A stretch of DNA of 10,309 nt from Candidatus Scatomorpha stercorigallinarum (GTDB taxonomy: Bacteria > Bacillota_A > Clostridia > Oscillospirales > Oscillospiraceae), in the NCBI GenBank assembly GCA_018713375.1, contig DVOV01000236.1:1-10309 (forward strand), in the 5' to 3' direction. Position numbers and translations under genes: made by a program. Every line of letters starts with the position of its first letter. Within the stretch, counting starts at the first letter, position 1. Positions 1 through 6,555 of this stretch are shown in pieces. Under the pieces are notes generated by a model. The model had not been told where the DNA came from. It saw nothing but the letters and a program-made list of their open reading frames with translations, and did no database searches.

Positions 1-16
1 ACGGGATCTTTTCTGT

Positions 17-1471
17 TTATCCGGCGAAATCGGAGAGCGAGAGCCAGATGCCGGGCTGGTAGGCGTCCATCTGGCCTTCGGGGCAGGTGAAGTTGGCGAG
101 TACGACCAGCGTGTCCGTGACGATGCTGGCCACGTAGTGGTCCTCGCCGTCAACGGTGAACCGGGTGACATAGTTGCCGAAATCGTCGTACTCGAACACG
201 GCGTCTGCGGGGATGGAGGAGGTGACGCCGGAACGGGTGGAGAACTCCACCTCGTCGGCGGGCCAGGCCACGCCGGCGGCCTCGTAAGACGCGGCGGTGA
301 AGGCCCCGAAGTGGATGTTCGTGTCGCCGAGGTTTATCCCGGCCTGCACGTTGGGTAGGGGCTCGGCCTGCTCCTCGCCGTACACCTCGCCGCCCTCGGG
401 CATGTAGATCGTGCCGACGCCGGCGACCTCATAGGCCGTGAGCTCCTCCGAAGGGTCGCCGTAGAGCTCCGCCATGGAGATCCACTCGGCGGGGGAGTAG
501 CTGCCGAGCTCACCCTCGGGGCAGTAGAAAACGATGGTGTTCACGCGGGCGGCGTTGCGCTCGGCGACATAGTAGACGTCGCTGCCATCCCTGGTGTACT
601 GGGTGTAATAGTTGCCGCAGCCGTCATAGGCGAACTCGGCGCCCTCGCCCACGTAATCGACGACCGCGGGGCGGGTGGCGTAGTCCTCGGCGTCAACGGG
701 GAACTCCACGCCGGCAAGCTCGAAGGCGTCGCGGCCGGTGGAGCCGTAGACCAGGCAGACGCCGTTGCCGAGGTCGATGGAGCCGTTTATCACGGGCAGG
801 GGCTCCTCCTCGACGTTGCGCTCGACCGTGGCCCCGGCGGGGAAATAGAAGGTGCCCACGCCCTCGACCTCATAGGCCGCCAGTTCGGCCGCGGCCGCGG
901 GCGCTTCCTCAAAAGGGGCGAGCTCGATGAACTCGAAGGTGGATATCCAGCCGGCGGCGTCGTAGTTGGCCAGCTCGCCCTCCGGGCAGATGAAGGTGAT
1001 GGCGTAAGCGGTCTCTTCGCCGAGCCTGATGACGTAATAATGGTCCTGGCCGTCGCGCGCGAACTGGACAAAGTAATTGCCGTGGTCGTCATAGGCAAAT
1101 TCGCTGCCCTGGGGGACGAAGGACTGGGGGCCGCTGCGCTGGGAGAACTCCTCGACGCTTGCGGGGAAGTCCACGCCGGAGATCTCGTAGGCCTCCGGGC
1201 CGGTGGAGCCGATGTAGACGGTGAAGCCCTCGAAGGCGATGGTGGCCTGCATCTGCGGCAGGGGCTCGGTGACCGGGGTGACCGTGACCTCGCCGCCGGC
1301 GGGCAGATAGGCGGTGCCGATGCCGTCGAGCTCGTAGGCGACGAGGTCGCCGGCCGGCTCTTCCGAGGCGGCGGCGGGCTCCCCGCTCTCCGCGGCGGGC
1401 GCTTCGCCGCAGGCGGCGAGGGCGAAGACCAGGCAGAGCGCAAGGAGGGACGCTAAGAGACGTTTTTTCAT
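17..1471 (-). CDS. Secreted lipoprotein with three tandem ~138-residue repeats, function unknown
   Basis: The 484-residue product starts with a basic stretch, a hydrophobic core and a lipobox (LAAC, Cys21), so it is probably lipid-anchored outside the membrane. An Ala/Glu/Pro-rich linker (22-42) follows. The rest is three homologous repeats at about 45-183, 200-337 and 347-483. Each repeats the same landmarks in order: G-x-G-T-x-Y-x-P-A/E-G, EPLP, an EFAYDDxGNY-like block, a DG-D/S-x-Y block, CPEG, and W-I/L-S near the end. Each repeat keeps a single Cys in CPEG (162, 317, 463). The composition is strongly acidic. I do not recognise the repeat family. The ATG at 1469-1471 has AAAGGAG nine bases upstream and the signal peptide begins there, so the start is secure. 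It lies 91 bases downstream of the ligase gene on the same strand but has its own promoter. Confidence 0.9.
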   Translation of the reverse strand: MKKRLLASLLALCLVFALAACGEAPAAESGEPAAASEEPAGDLVAYELDGIGTAYLPAGGEVTVTPVTEPLPQMQATIAFEGFTVYIGSTGPEAYEISGVDFPASVEEFSQRSGPQSFVPQGSEFAYDDHGNYFVQFARDGQDHYYVIRLGEETAYAITFICPEGELANYDAAGWISTFEFIELAPFEEAPAAAAELAAYEVEGVGTFYFPAGATVERNVEEEPLPVINGSIDLGNGVCLVYGSTGRDAFELAGVEFPVDAEDYATRPAVVDYVGEGAEFAYDGCGNYYTQYTRDGSDVYYVAERNAARVNTIVFYCPEGELGSYSPAEWISMAELYGDPSEELTAYEVAGVGTIYMPEGGEVYGEEQAEPLPNVQAGINLGDTNIHFGAFTAASYEAAGVAWPADEVEFSTRSGVTSSIPADAVFEYDDFGNYVTRFTVDGEDHYVASIVTDTLVVLANFTCPEGQMDAYQPGIWLSLSDFAG

Positions 1472-1511
1472 TTTTGTTTGCTCCTTTCAGCGGTTTTTAG
1501 GCGCTGAAGGG

Positions 1512-1520
1512 AGTATAACA
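1512..1520 (-). promoter_or_regulatory. Extended -10 promoter for the repeat lipoprotein
   Basis: Read on the minus strand this is TGT-TATACT, an extended -10 box (TGnTATAAT type) with one mismatch in the hexamer. The expected start of transcription is near 1505, giving a leader of about 35 nt that contains the AAAGGAG site. No -35 box stands at 16-18 bp; TTGGAC lies 21 bp upstream, which is too far, so the extended element probably compensates. The rest of the 1472-1562 gap holds only a short GC palindrome (1521-1534) without a T-run. Confidence 0.6.
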
Positions 1521-1562
1521 CGGCGCGGCCGCCGGGCAGTCCAAGTGATTTCCGGGCGCGGC

Positions 1563-3074
1563 TCAGGGCCGGGCGGCGCCCTCCGCGCGCGCCAGGCGGG
1601 CAGCGGAGAGCATCAGCCCCATGAGGATGAAAAAGCCGAAGAGCACGCGCGGGTAAAACCAGATATACTCAAACACGCCGTCCAGCGCGATGCCGCCAAA
1701 GGCCGCGCCGCAGGCGATGAGCGCCAGGCGCACCTCGTTCGAGCGGGCCTTGAAGAGGTCGAAGGCGGCGTTTTTTATCTCCCGCAGCCAGAACCACATG
1801 AAGGAGAAGAAGCCCAGCGCGCCCGTCTCCAGTATCAGCTCCAGGTAGAGCATCTGCGAGTGGTAGACGCCCTTGGTGGCGCCGGTGAGGGCGTAGGCTG
1901 GGTAGAGCTCGGCAAAGGTGTTGGGGCCCATGCCGATGCCGGTGATGCCGTAGTCGCCTATCATGTTGATGATGCCGCGCCAGGTGGTGAGGCGGTGGTT
2001 GGCGGAGCTGTCGTGCGAGTTGAAGATGGTGGAGAAGCGGGTGATGATGCTGTCCGGCAGGAAGGGTATCAGCAGTATGCAGGCCACGACGCCCACCGGT
2101 ATCAGGCGCTTGTCCGCGTAGTAGACGAAGATCACCACCGAGACCATGATCGCCAGCCAGCAGCCGCGGGAGTAGGTCATCACCAGCGCCATCAGCGGCA
2201 GGGCGATGCCGCAGCTGAGCAGCAGCCGGCGGAAGGGGTGCTTTTCCGTCATCGCATAGGCCGTGGAGAGCGGCGTGAAGAGCACCAGGAACTCGGCGTA
2301 GTTGTTGGGGTTGTCGAGCGTGGAATATACGCGCCCGGGCACGCCGGCGTTGAGGTCGAGGTCCGTGAAGGAGGCGCTGACCTCCACGCCCATGAGGCGC
2401 TGATAGAAGGCGTACACGGCCGTGAGGATGACGGCGGCGTAGATGAAGCCCATCACGCACCGGAGCTGTTCCCTGGTGTTCAGGCCCGTATAGGCGGCGA
2501 ACATGAAGAGGAAGGCCGCGGCGAAGAACATCAGCACGCGGAAGCTGTCGGAGCGGTCCGAGGTGAAGCCGAGGCTGCCCAGGCAGGCCAGCACGAAGAG
2601 CAGGAAGGGCAGGCCGAATTCACGCGGGTACACCGCCCGCCGCGCGCCGGCGGCGGACATCAGGAAGGCGAGGCCGAAGAGGCCCGCCGCGCCGAGGACG
2701 GCGTAGGAATTCGACCACAGCTCGTGCGGGGCGAAGAACATCAGCAGCGTGAAGCCGCCGAAGAGCACCTCGAAGCGCAGAAACCAGGAGCCCGAGGCGG
2801 CGCGCACAAAGAAGCTGCCCGGCGCGGCGGGGCGCAGCGCGCCGATAACGGCGGCGCATATGCGCAGCAACAGGCGCCAGACGGCGTCAATGGCGCGGCT
2901 GACGAGGCTGTTTGCGTACCAGGCCTCTATCTTCGGGGGGCGGCGGAAGAAGTTGACCACCGCGCTGTGCGGCCAGGCGCGGGAGAAGGGGCGGTAGACG
3001 CCGCGCAGCAGGCTGAAGATGGCCGAACAGAGCCACCAGCCGTACAGCCGGCCGAGGATACTGCCGCTAAGCAA
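1563..3074 (-). CDS. O-antigen ligase / Wzy-type polysaccharide polymerase family membrane protein
   Basis: The 503-residue integral membrane protein has a long N-terminal region (1-100) and then about 11-12 hydrophobic segments. Family (Wzy_C / O-antigen ligase) marks are visible: GRVYSTLDNPNNYAE (247-261), TYSRGCWLA (300-308), GITGIGMGPNTF (376-387) after a large extracytoplasmic loop, and YHSQMLYLELILETGALG (404-421) holding the family's conserved loop His (405). Such proteins join or polymerise undecaprenyl-linked glycans outside the membrane. In a Gram-positive the likely product is exopolysaccharide or a wall glycan, not LPS. The start is TTG at 3072-3074, backed by GGAGGTGA six bases upstream; the next Met is more than 100 residues in. 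It is the third gene of a GT4 - DUF4330 - ligase operon, 36 bases after DUF4330. Ligase versus polymerase cannot be decided from sequence. Confidence 0.88.
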   Translation of the reverse strand: MLSGSILGRLYGWWLCSAIFSLLRGVYRPFSRAWPHSAVVNFFRRPPKIEAWYANSLVSRAIDAVWRLLLRICAAVIGALRPAAPGSFFVRAASGSWFLRFEVLFGGFTLLMFFAPHELWSNSYAVLGAAGLFGLAFLMSAAGARRAVYPREFGLPFLLFVLACLGSLGFTSDRSDSFRVLMFFAAAFLFMFAAYTGLNTREQLRCVMGFIYAAVILTAVYAFYQRLMGVEVSASFTDLDLNAGVPGRVYSTLDNPNNYAEFLVLFTPLSTAYAMTEKHPFRRLLLSCGIALPLMALVMTYSRGCWLAIMVSVVIFVYYADKRLIPVGVVACILLIPFLPDSIITRFSTIFNSHDSSANHRLTTWRGIINMIGDYGITGIGMGPNTFAELYPAYALTGATKGVYHSQMLYLELILETGALGFFSFMWFWLREIKNAAFDLFKARSNEVRLALIACGAAFGGIALDGVFEYIWFYPRVLFGFFILMGLMLSAARLARAEGAARP

Positions 3075-3082
3075 GGCGCGTC

Positions 3083-3111
3083 ACCTCCGTCCCACGGGAG
3101 TTGGCGGAGGT
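3083..3111 (-). promoter_or_regulatory. SD-sequestering hairpin between DUF4330 and the ligase gene
   Basis: On the minus-strand mRNA, ACCUCCG (3111-3105) pairs perfectly with CGGAGGU (3089-3083). The second arm contains the Shine-Dalgarno of the ligase gene. The first base of the hairpin is the last base of the DUF4330 UGA stop. A ribosome ending DUF4330 would cover that arm and free the site, so the ligase is probably translationally coupled to DUF4330. Confidence 0.55.
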
Positions 3112-3593
3112 CATTCCATCACCTCGATGCCGGAGACGCGCAGGAAGAGCTTGCAGTCGTCGAAATAGACGCTCATGGACTGGCCCACGGCGTAGAGCGT
3201 GCCGCCGATGGTCACGCCGTGCGAGCCGACGACGCCCTGGCCCTCCACGGTGAGCGTGGCGGAGCAGTAGCCGTCGCGCGCGAGCTGCACGACCTCGCCA
3301 TTGGCGTCCGTCACATAGCTCTTGGAGTCGCCAACGCGCCAGTCGGTGAGCGTGCCGAGGATGATGTTGTTCTCGGAGTCCCAGGCCTCCGCGCCCTCTG
3401 TGAGCTGCTCGACGGCGTAGTCGGCGGACTCCTCGCAGTAGAGCGTGAGCCGGACGTGCTCGGTGTTGGCCACATTGCTGTTGGGCCCCAGGAAGCGGTA
3501 GCCGAGGAAGGCCGCCGCGGCCAGTACGATGAGGATGATGAGCAGGTCCACTATATTGACCTTGCCAAAGAGCCTGCCTTTTTCGTCGATCAT
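3111..3593 (-). CDS. DUF4330 family one-pass membrane protein
   Basis: The 160-residue protein begins MIDEKGRLFGKVNIVDLLII, the typical DUF4330 opening. A single membrane segment covers about 14-36, and an extracytoplasmic domain of about 125 residues follows. It has no recognisable catalytic motif. The family function is not known to me, but members occur in polysaccharide loci, and here the gene sits between a glycosyltransferase and an O-antigen ligase-type protein. That suggests an accessory role in polymer assembly or export (inference). The ATG at 3591-3593 has GGAGGTA seven bases upstream. It is separated by 32 bases from the glycosyltransferase stop and by 36 bases from the ligase start, so all three are one transcript. 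Confidence 0.85.
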   Translation of the reverse strand: MIDEKGRLFGKVNIVDLLIILIVLAAAAFLGYRFLGPNSNVANTEHVRLTLYCEESADYAVEQLTEGAEAWDSENNIILGTLTDWRVGDSKSYVTDANGEVVQLARDGYCSATLTVEGQGVVGSHGVTIGGTLYAVGQSMSVYFDDCKLFLRVSGIEVME

Positions 3594-3625
3594 TTCTGAT
3601 TACCTCCGGTGATGTTGTTTAAAGC

Positions 3626-4708
3626 TTATTGATACGCGCGGAAAACGTCCCACGCGAGCTTGTTGAGGTCGAATTCTTCGTCTATCTTGCGAGCGGCGGC
3701 GGCGGAGAGGGAGGCGCGCAGCGCATCGTCCTCCATCAGCTCCAGGATGGCGCGGGCGAAGCCCTCCGTGTCGCCGTACTCGAGCACGCGGCCGCAGACG
3801 GTATTCGTCTCCGCCAGGTCGCGGTTGCCGCCCACGTCCGTCACCACCAGGGGGAGGCCGGCGTTCATCGCTTCGAGGATGGCGAAGCTCATGGCCTCGT
3901 TGCAGCTGCTGGTGTTGAGGTAGAGGTCGGATGCGCGCAGTATGTCCGCCGTGTCGCGGCGGAAGCCGGCCTGCACGACCTTGCCGCCGATGCCGAGGGC
4001 GGCCTTTTTGGCGGCGAAGTCCTCGTAGCCCTCGCCGTCGCCGCAGACGACGCAGCGCCAGGGGCGGTCCGTCAGCCGGTCGAGCCGCGCGAGGGCGTCC
4101 AGCAGGAAGCCGAGGCCCTTTTCCGGCGCGTAGCGCGCGAGGATGGCCATCATGAAGTCCCCCTCGCCGACGCCGAGGCCCATGCGGGCCGCGGTGTCCC
4201 GCCGGCGGTCCCTGGCGGGCTCCACGCCGTTATAGACGACCTCGATGCGCTCGGGGCAGACGCCGTTTTCGATCATGATGTCGCGCCCCTCGCGGCAGAC
4301 GGCGATGATCTTGTGGTCGCGGGGGGTAAAGATGCGGTTGAGCACGCGCCAGCGCGCGCCAGAGCGCTGGGTGAGGTGGTTGGTATATACCACGCGCGGC
4401 GCGGCATAGTGCCGCAGGGAGAGCAGGGCGATGATGTTCTCGCGCGGGTACTGGGCGTGTATCACCTCGATGCCGTGATCTTCGCAGTAGCGCGCCAGGC
4501 GTTTCGGGGCCGTGAGCGCGCCGCGGCGGCCCAGGTCGAGCCGCAGTGAGGGGACGCCCCGCGCGGCCATCTTTTCGCTCAGCTCGCCCGGCACGCAGTA
4601 GGCGAAGTGGCACTCGTGCCCGGCATCGGAGAAGATGCGCACGAGGTTCTCCACGTATTTCTCCGTCCCCGCCTTGCCGGCGTAATTTATGAGGTACAGT
4701 ATTTTCAT
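3626..4708 (-). CDS. GT4-family (GT-B fold) glycosyltransferase
   Basis: The 360-residue enzyme has the two-domain GT-B layout. The N-terminal acceptor domain opens MKILYLINYAGKAGTEKYV, with the glycine loop that follows strand 1. VVYNGVE (157-163) marks the domain junction. The C-terminal nucleotide-sugar domain (Glycos_transf_1) has RYAPEKG (192-198), VVCGDGEGYE (220-229) and the retaining-enzyme E-x7-E pair at Glu271 and Glu279 in NEAMSFAILEAMNAGLP. The donor and acceptor sugars cannot be read. It probably adds a sugar to a lipid-linked repeat unit on the cytoplasmic face for the ligase/polymerase two genes downstream. ATG at 4706-4708 is preceded by GGAGG at six bases. It is the first gene of the minus-strand operon, about 28 nt from a predicted transcription start. 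Confidence 0.92.
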   Translation of the reverse strand: MKILYLINYAGKAGTEKYVENLVRIFSDAGHECHFAYCVPGELSEKMAARGVPSLRLDLGRRGALTAPKRLARYCEDHGIEVIHAQYPRENIIALLSLRHYAAPRVVYTNHLTQRSGARWRVLNRIFTPRDHKIIAVCREGRDIMIENGVCPERIEVVYNGVEPARDRRRDTAARMGLGVGEGDFMMAILARYAPEKGLGFLLDALARLDRLTDRPWRCVVCGDGEGYEDFAAKKAALGIGGKVVQAGFRRDTADILRASDLYLNTSSCNEAMSFAILEAMNAGLPLVVTDVGGNRDLAETNTVCGRVLEYGDTEGFARAILELMEDDALRASLSAAAARKIDEEFDLNKLAWDVFRAYQ

Positions 4709-4742
4709 CTTGCGCCTCCAGCAGTTTTTTCAGCTCCTGCCA

Positions 4743-4771
4743 AGTATATAATAACTGCCTGCGTCCGTCAA
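4743..4771 (-). promoter_or_regulatory. Sigma-A type promoter of the polysaccharide operon
   Basis: Read on the minus strand there is TTGACG (4771-4766), a 17-bp spacer, and TATACT (4748-4743). Each box differs from consensus by one base. The predicted start is near 4736, leaving about 28 nt before the glycosyltransferase ATG, which includes its GGAGG site. It diverges from the alaX-type promoter about 95 bp away. Confidence 0.75.
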
Positions 4772-4801
4772 CCCGGCCAGGACGCGCCCAGGAATGGCGC
4801 A

Positions 4802-4852
4802 GGGCGGGAAACGCGGGCGGGAGAGCGATATTTTGATTGAAAAAGGGCGGGA
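4802..4852. repeat. Three direct copies of GGGCGGGA in the divergent promoter region
   Basis: GGGCGGGA occurs at 4802-4809, 4815-4822 and 4845-4852, all in the same orientation. The first and third extend to an identical 11-mer, AGGGCGGGAAA (4801-4811 and 4844-4854), 43 bp apart. The third lies inside the spacer of the plus-strand promoter. Sites for a shared regulator of the two divergent transcripts are possible, but the region is GC-rich and no regulator gene is nearby. Confidence 0.4.
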
Positions 4853-4865
4853 AATGTGCTACACT
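4837..4865 (+). promoter_or_regulatory. Promoter of the AlaX-type gene
   Basis: TTGAAA (4837-4842), a 17-bp spacer and TACACT (4860-4865) form a sigma-A type promoter. TGC directly before the -10 also matches the extended element. The predicted start is near 4872, just before GAGGTG (4874-4879), the ribosome binding site for a TTG at 4886. The 5' leader would be only about 14 nt. Confidence 0.7.
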
Positions 4866-4885
4866 GCCGTTTTGAGGTGTTGAGC

Positions 4886-6058
4886 TTGACCGAGAGGCTT
4901 TATTATATGGACGGGCACTGCGCGCGCTTTGTTTCCCGCGTCGCCTCCTGCGAGGCGTGTGAGGGGGGATACGACGTGCGGCTCGAGCGCACGGCCTTTT
5001 TCCCCGGCGGGGGAGGGCAGGAGGCGGACAGCGGCACGCTGGGCGGCATGAGGCTGCTGGCCCTGCGCGAGACGGAGGACGGGGACATCGCCCACATCCT
5101 GCCCGCGCCGCTGGAGCCGGGAGCCGAAACTGAGGGCGCGCTCGACTGGGACGTGCGCTTCGCACGGATGCAGTCGCACTCCGGCGAGCACATCGTGTCC
5201 GGCACCGTGCACCGGCTGTTCGGCTATGACAACGTGGGCTTCCACATGGGGCGCGACTTCATGACGCTGGACTTTTCCGGCGAACTGTCGCCGAAAGACA
5301 TAGCGCGCGTGGAGCTTGAATCCAACCGCGCCGTCTGGCGCGACGCGCCCGTGCGCACGCTGCTGCCGCGGCCGGAGGAGCTGGGAAAATACGATTACCG
5401 CAGCAAAAAGGAGCTCAGCGGCCAGGTGCGCCTGGTGGAGATCGAGGGCGTGGACCTCTGCGCCTGCTGTGCGCCGCACGTCGCCCGCACCGGGGAGATA
5501 GGCGTGATAAAGGTCATAGACTCCATGCGCCACCGCGGGGGGACGAGGCTGACGGTGCTCGCCGGAGAGGCGGCGTTTCACGACTGCGCCGCCGTCTATG
5601 TGCAGAATTCGGCCGTGTCCGCGGCGCTTTCCGCCAAGCGGCTGGAGACGGCCGCGGCCGTGCGGCGCGTGCTCTGCGAGAAGGAAGAGGAGCACTCCGC
5701 AGTGACGGAGCTGAAAAAAGAGCTGTTGCGCGTGAAAGCCGCCGCCCTGCGCCCCACGGAGGGCAACATGTGCATCTTCGAGCCGGACATGGACCCCGTG
5801 ACGCTGCGCGAGCTGGTAAACGCCGGGATGGAGGCCGCGGGCGGCGTGTGCGCCGCTTTTTCCGGGGCGGACGGGGATTACCGCTATATAATCGGCAGCC
5901 GGAACGTGGACCTGCGGGCCGCGGCGAGGGAAATAAACGCGGCGATATCCGGGCGCGGCGGCGGGACGGGCACCATGATACAGGGCTCCTGCCGGGCGTC
6001 AAGGGCAGAAATAGAACAATATTTTGCGTCCGCTGCCGCCAAATTCACAGATTATTGA
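4886..6058 (+). CDS. AlaX-type alanyl-tRNA editing protein with DHHA1 domain
   Basis: The 390-residue protein is a free-standing relative of the AlaRS editing domain, expected to hydrolyse mischarged Ser- or Gly-tRNA(Ala) in the cytoplasm. FFPGGGGQEADSG (38-50) is the family glycine motif. The zinc ligands are H98 and H102 in HSGEH and C194 and H198 in CCAPH. A helical, charged linker (about 248-287) leads to a DHHA1-like domain with GGGTGTMIQGS (358-368), so this is the long AlaX form. I chose TTG at 4886-4888 because it gives MTERLYYMDG, a usual AlaX opening, and has GAGGTG six bases upstream. A longer reading from GTG at 4856 would start inside the promoter. It is divergent from the polysaccharide operon and about 90 bases ahead of the zinc-ribbon gene, with no clear terminator between. 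Confidence 0.92.
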   Translation: MTERLYYMDGHCARFVSRVASCEACEGGYDVRLERTAFFPGGGGQEADSGTLGGMRLLALRETEDGDIAHILPAPLEPGAETEGALDWDVRFARMQSHSGEHIVSGTVHRLFGYDNVGFHMGRDFMTLDFSGELSPKDIARVELESNRAVWRDAPVRTLLPRPEELGKYDYRSKKELSGQVRLVEIEGVDLCACCAPHVARTGEIGVIKVIDSMRHRGGTRLTVLAGEAAFHDCAAVYVQNSAVSAALSAKRLETAAAVRRVLCEKEEEHSAVTELKKELLRVKAAALRPTEGNMCIFEPDMDPVTLRELVNAGMEAAGGVCAAFSGADGDYRYIIGSRNVDLRAAAREINAAISGRGGGTGTMIQGSCRASRAEIEQYFASAAAKFTDY

Positions 6059-6089
6059 CAAATCATCGCAAGCACAATGCTAATATAAT
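6055..6089 (+). promoter_or_regulatory. Possible promoter for the zinc-ribbon / DUF5685 / J-domain / larE genes
   Basis: A perfect TTGACA (6055-6060) overlaps the end of the alaX-type gene and a perfect TATAAT follows at 6084-6089. The spacing between them is 23 bp, which is too long. TAATAT at 6081-6086 would give 20 bp. The boxes are good but the geometry is not, so the exact promoter is uncertain. The stretch is clearly AT-rich against its surroundings. Confidence 0.4.
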
Positions 6090-6101
6090 TACTGTAATTT
6101 A

Positions 6102-6115
6102 TGCCCCCCGGGGCA
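6102..6115. repeat. GC palindrome upstream of the zinc-ribbon gene
   Basis: TGCCCC and GGGGCA are separated by two bases. It stands alone in an otherwise AT-rich leader, 34 bases before the start of the next gene and about 12 bases after the TATAAT. It could be an operator or a small RNA hairpin. No T-run follows, so it is not a convincing terminator. Confidence 0.35.
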
Positions 6116-6149
6116 ATTCGATATATATTTAGCAGAAAGGTGAAGCTAA

Positions 6150-6554
6150 ATGCGGGAAAAGTTGGCAAGATTCATGATCGGGCGCAACGGGAGCGACCAG
6201 CTTACGAGATTCATATCCATCGTTGTCTGCGTGGCGCTGGTGCTCTCGCTGTTCATGGACACCGACGCGCAGCTGGCCATATGGTTCATCGCCATCATCG
6301 CGGCCATATATGTATACTTCCGCGTGTTTTCGCGCAACGTGGCCAGGCGCAGGCAGGAGAACGCGCGTTTCCTCAACGCCACCGCCTCCGTCCGCGGGTA
6401 TTTCCGCGGGCTGCGCGAGCGCTGGACCCAGCGGCGGGACTACAGGTTCTTCCGCTGCCCCTCATGCCGCACGATGCTGCGCGTGCCGCGCGGCAAGGGC
6501 AAGATACGCATCGTCTGCCGCAAGTGCGGCACGTCATTCATAAGGAACACCTGA
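6150..6554 (+). CDS. Small two-TM membrane protein with C-terminal zinc-ribbon
   Basis: The 134-residue protein has two adjacent hydrophobic segments at about 20-37 and 40-58. A strongly basic, arginine-rich linker (59-100) follows, then a zinc-ribbon formed by C103-P-S-C106 and C123-R-K-C126. By the positive-inside rule the linker and ribbon should lie in the cytoplasm. I do not recognise a named family. The ribbon could bind protein or RNA; nothing shows which. ATG at 6150 has AAAGGTG seven bases upstream. It ends one base before the DUF5685 start, so the two are co-translated, and it heads the tightly packed series running to larE. Confidence 0.8.
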   Translation: MREKLARFMIGRNGSDQLTRFISIVVCVALVLSLFMDTDAQLAIWFIAIIAAIYVYFRVFSRNVARRRQENARFLNATASVRGYFRGLRERWTQRRDYRFFRCPSCRTMLRVPRGKGKIRIVCRKCGTSFIRNT

Positions 6555-6555
6555 G

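Noticed and set aside
1521..1534. GC-rich palindrome after the ligase gene as a terminator.
   Set aside because: The stem is only about 5 bp with a 4-base loop and no T-run follows on either strand.
1545..3599. A 684-codon open frame on the plus strand opposite the ligase and DUF4330 genes.
   Set aside because: Its translation is low-complexity, rich in Glu, Ala, Gly, His and Arg, with no domain. It is the antisense shadow of two well-supported minus-strand genes in GC-rich DNA.
3629..4549. A 306-codon plus-strand open frame opposite the glycosyltransferase.
   Set aside because: Composition is antisense-like and the opposite strand encodes a clear GT-B enzyme with its E-x7-E motif.
4856..4885. 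GTG start ten codons upstream for the AlaX-type protein.
   Set aside because: It lies inside the promoter (between -35 and -10), has no ribosome binding site, and the extra residues do not fit the family.
4859..5695. Long minus-strand open frame opposite the AlaX-type gene.
   Set aside because: No recognisable domain, His/Arg/Ala-rich shadow, and it would run through the divergent promoters.
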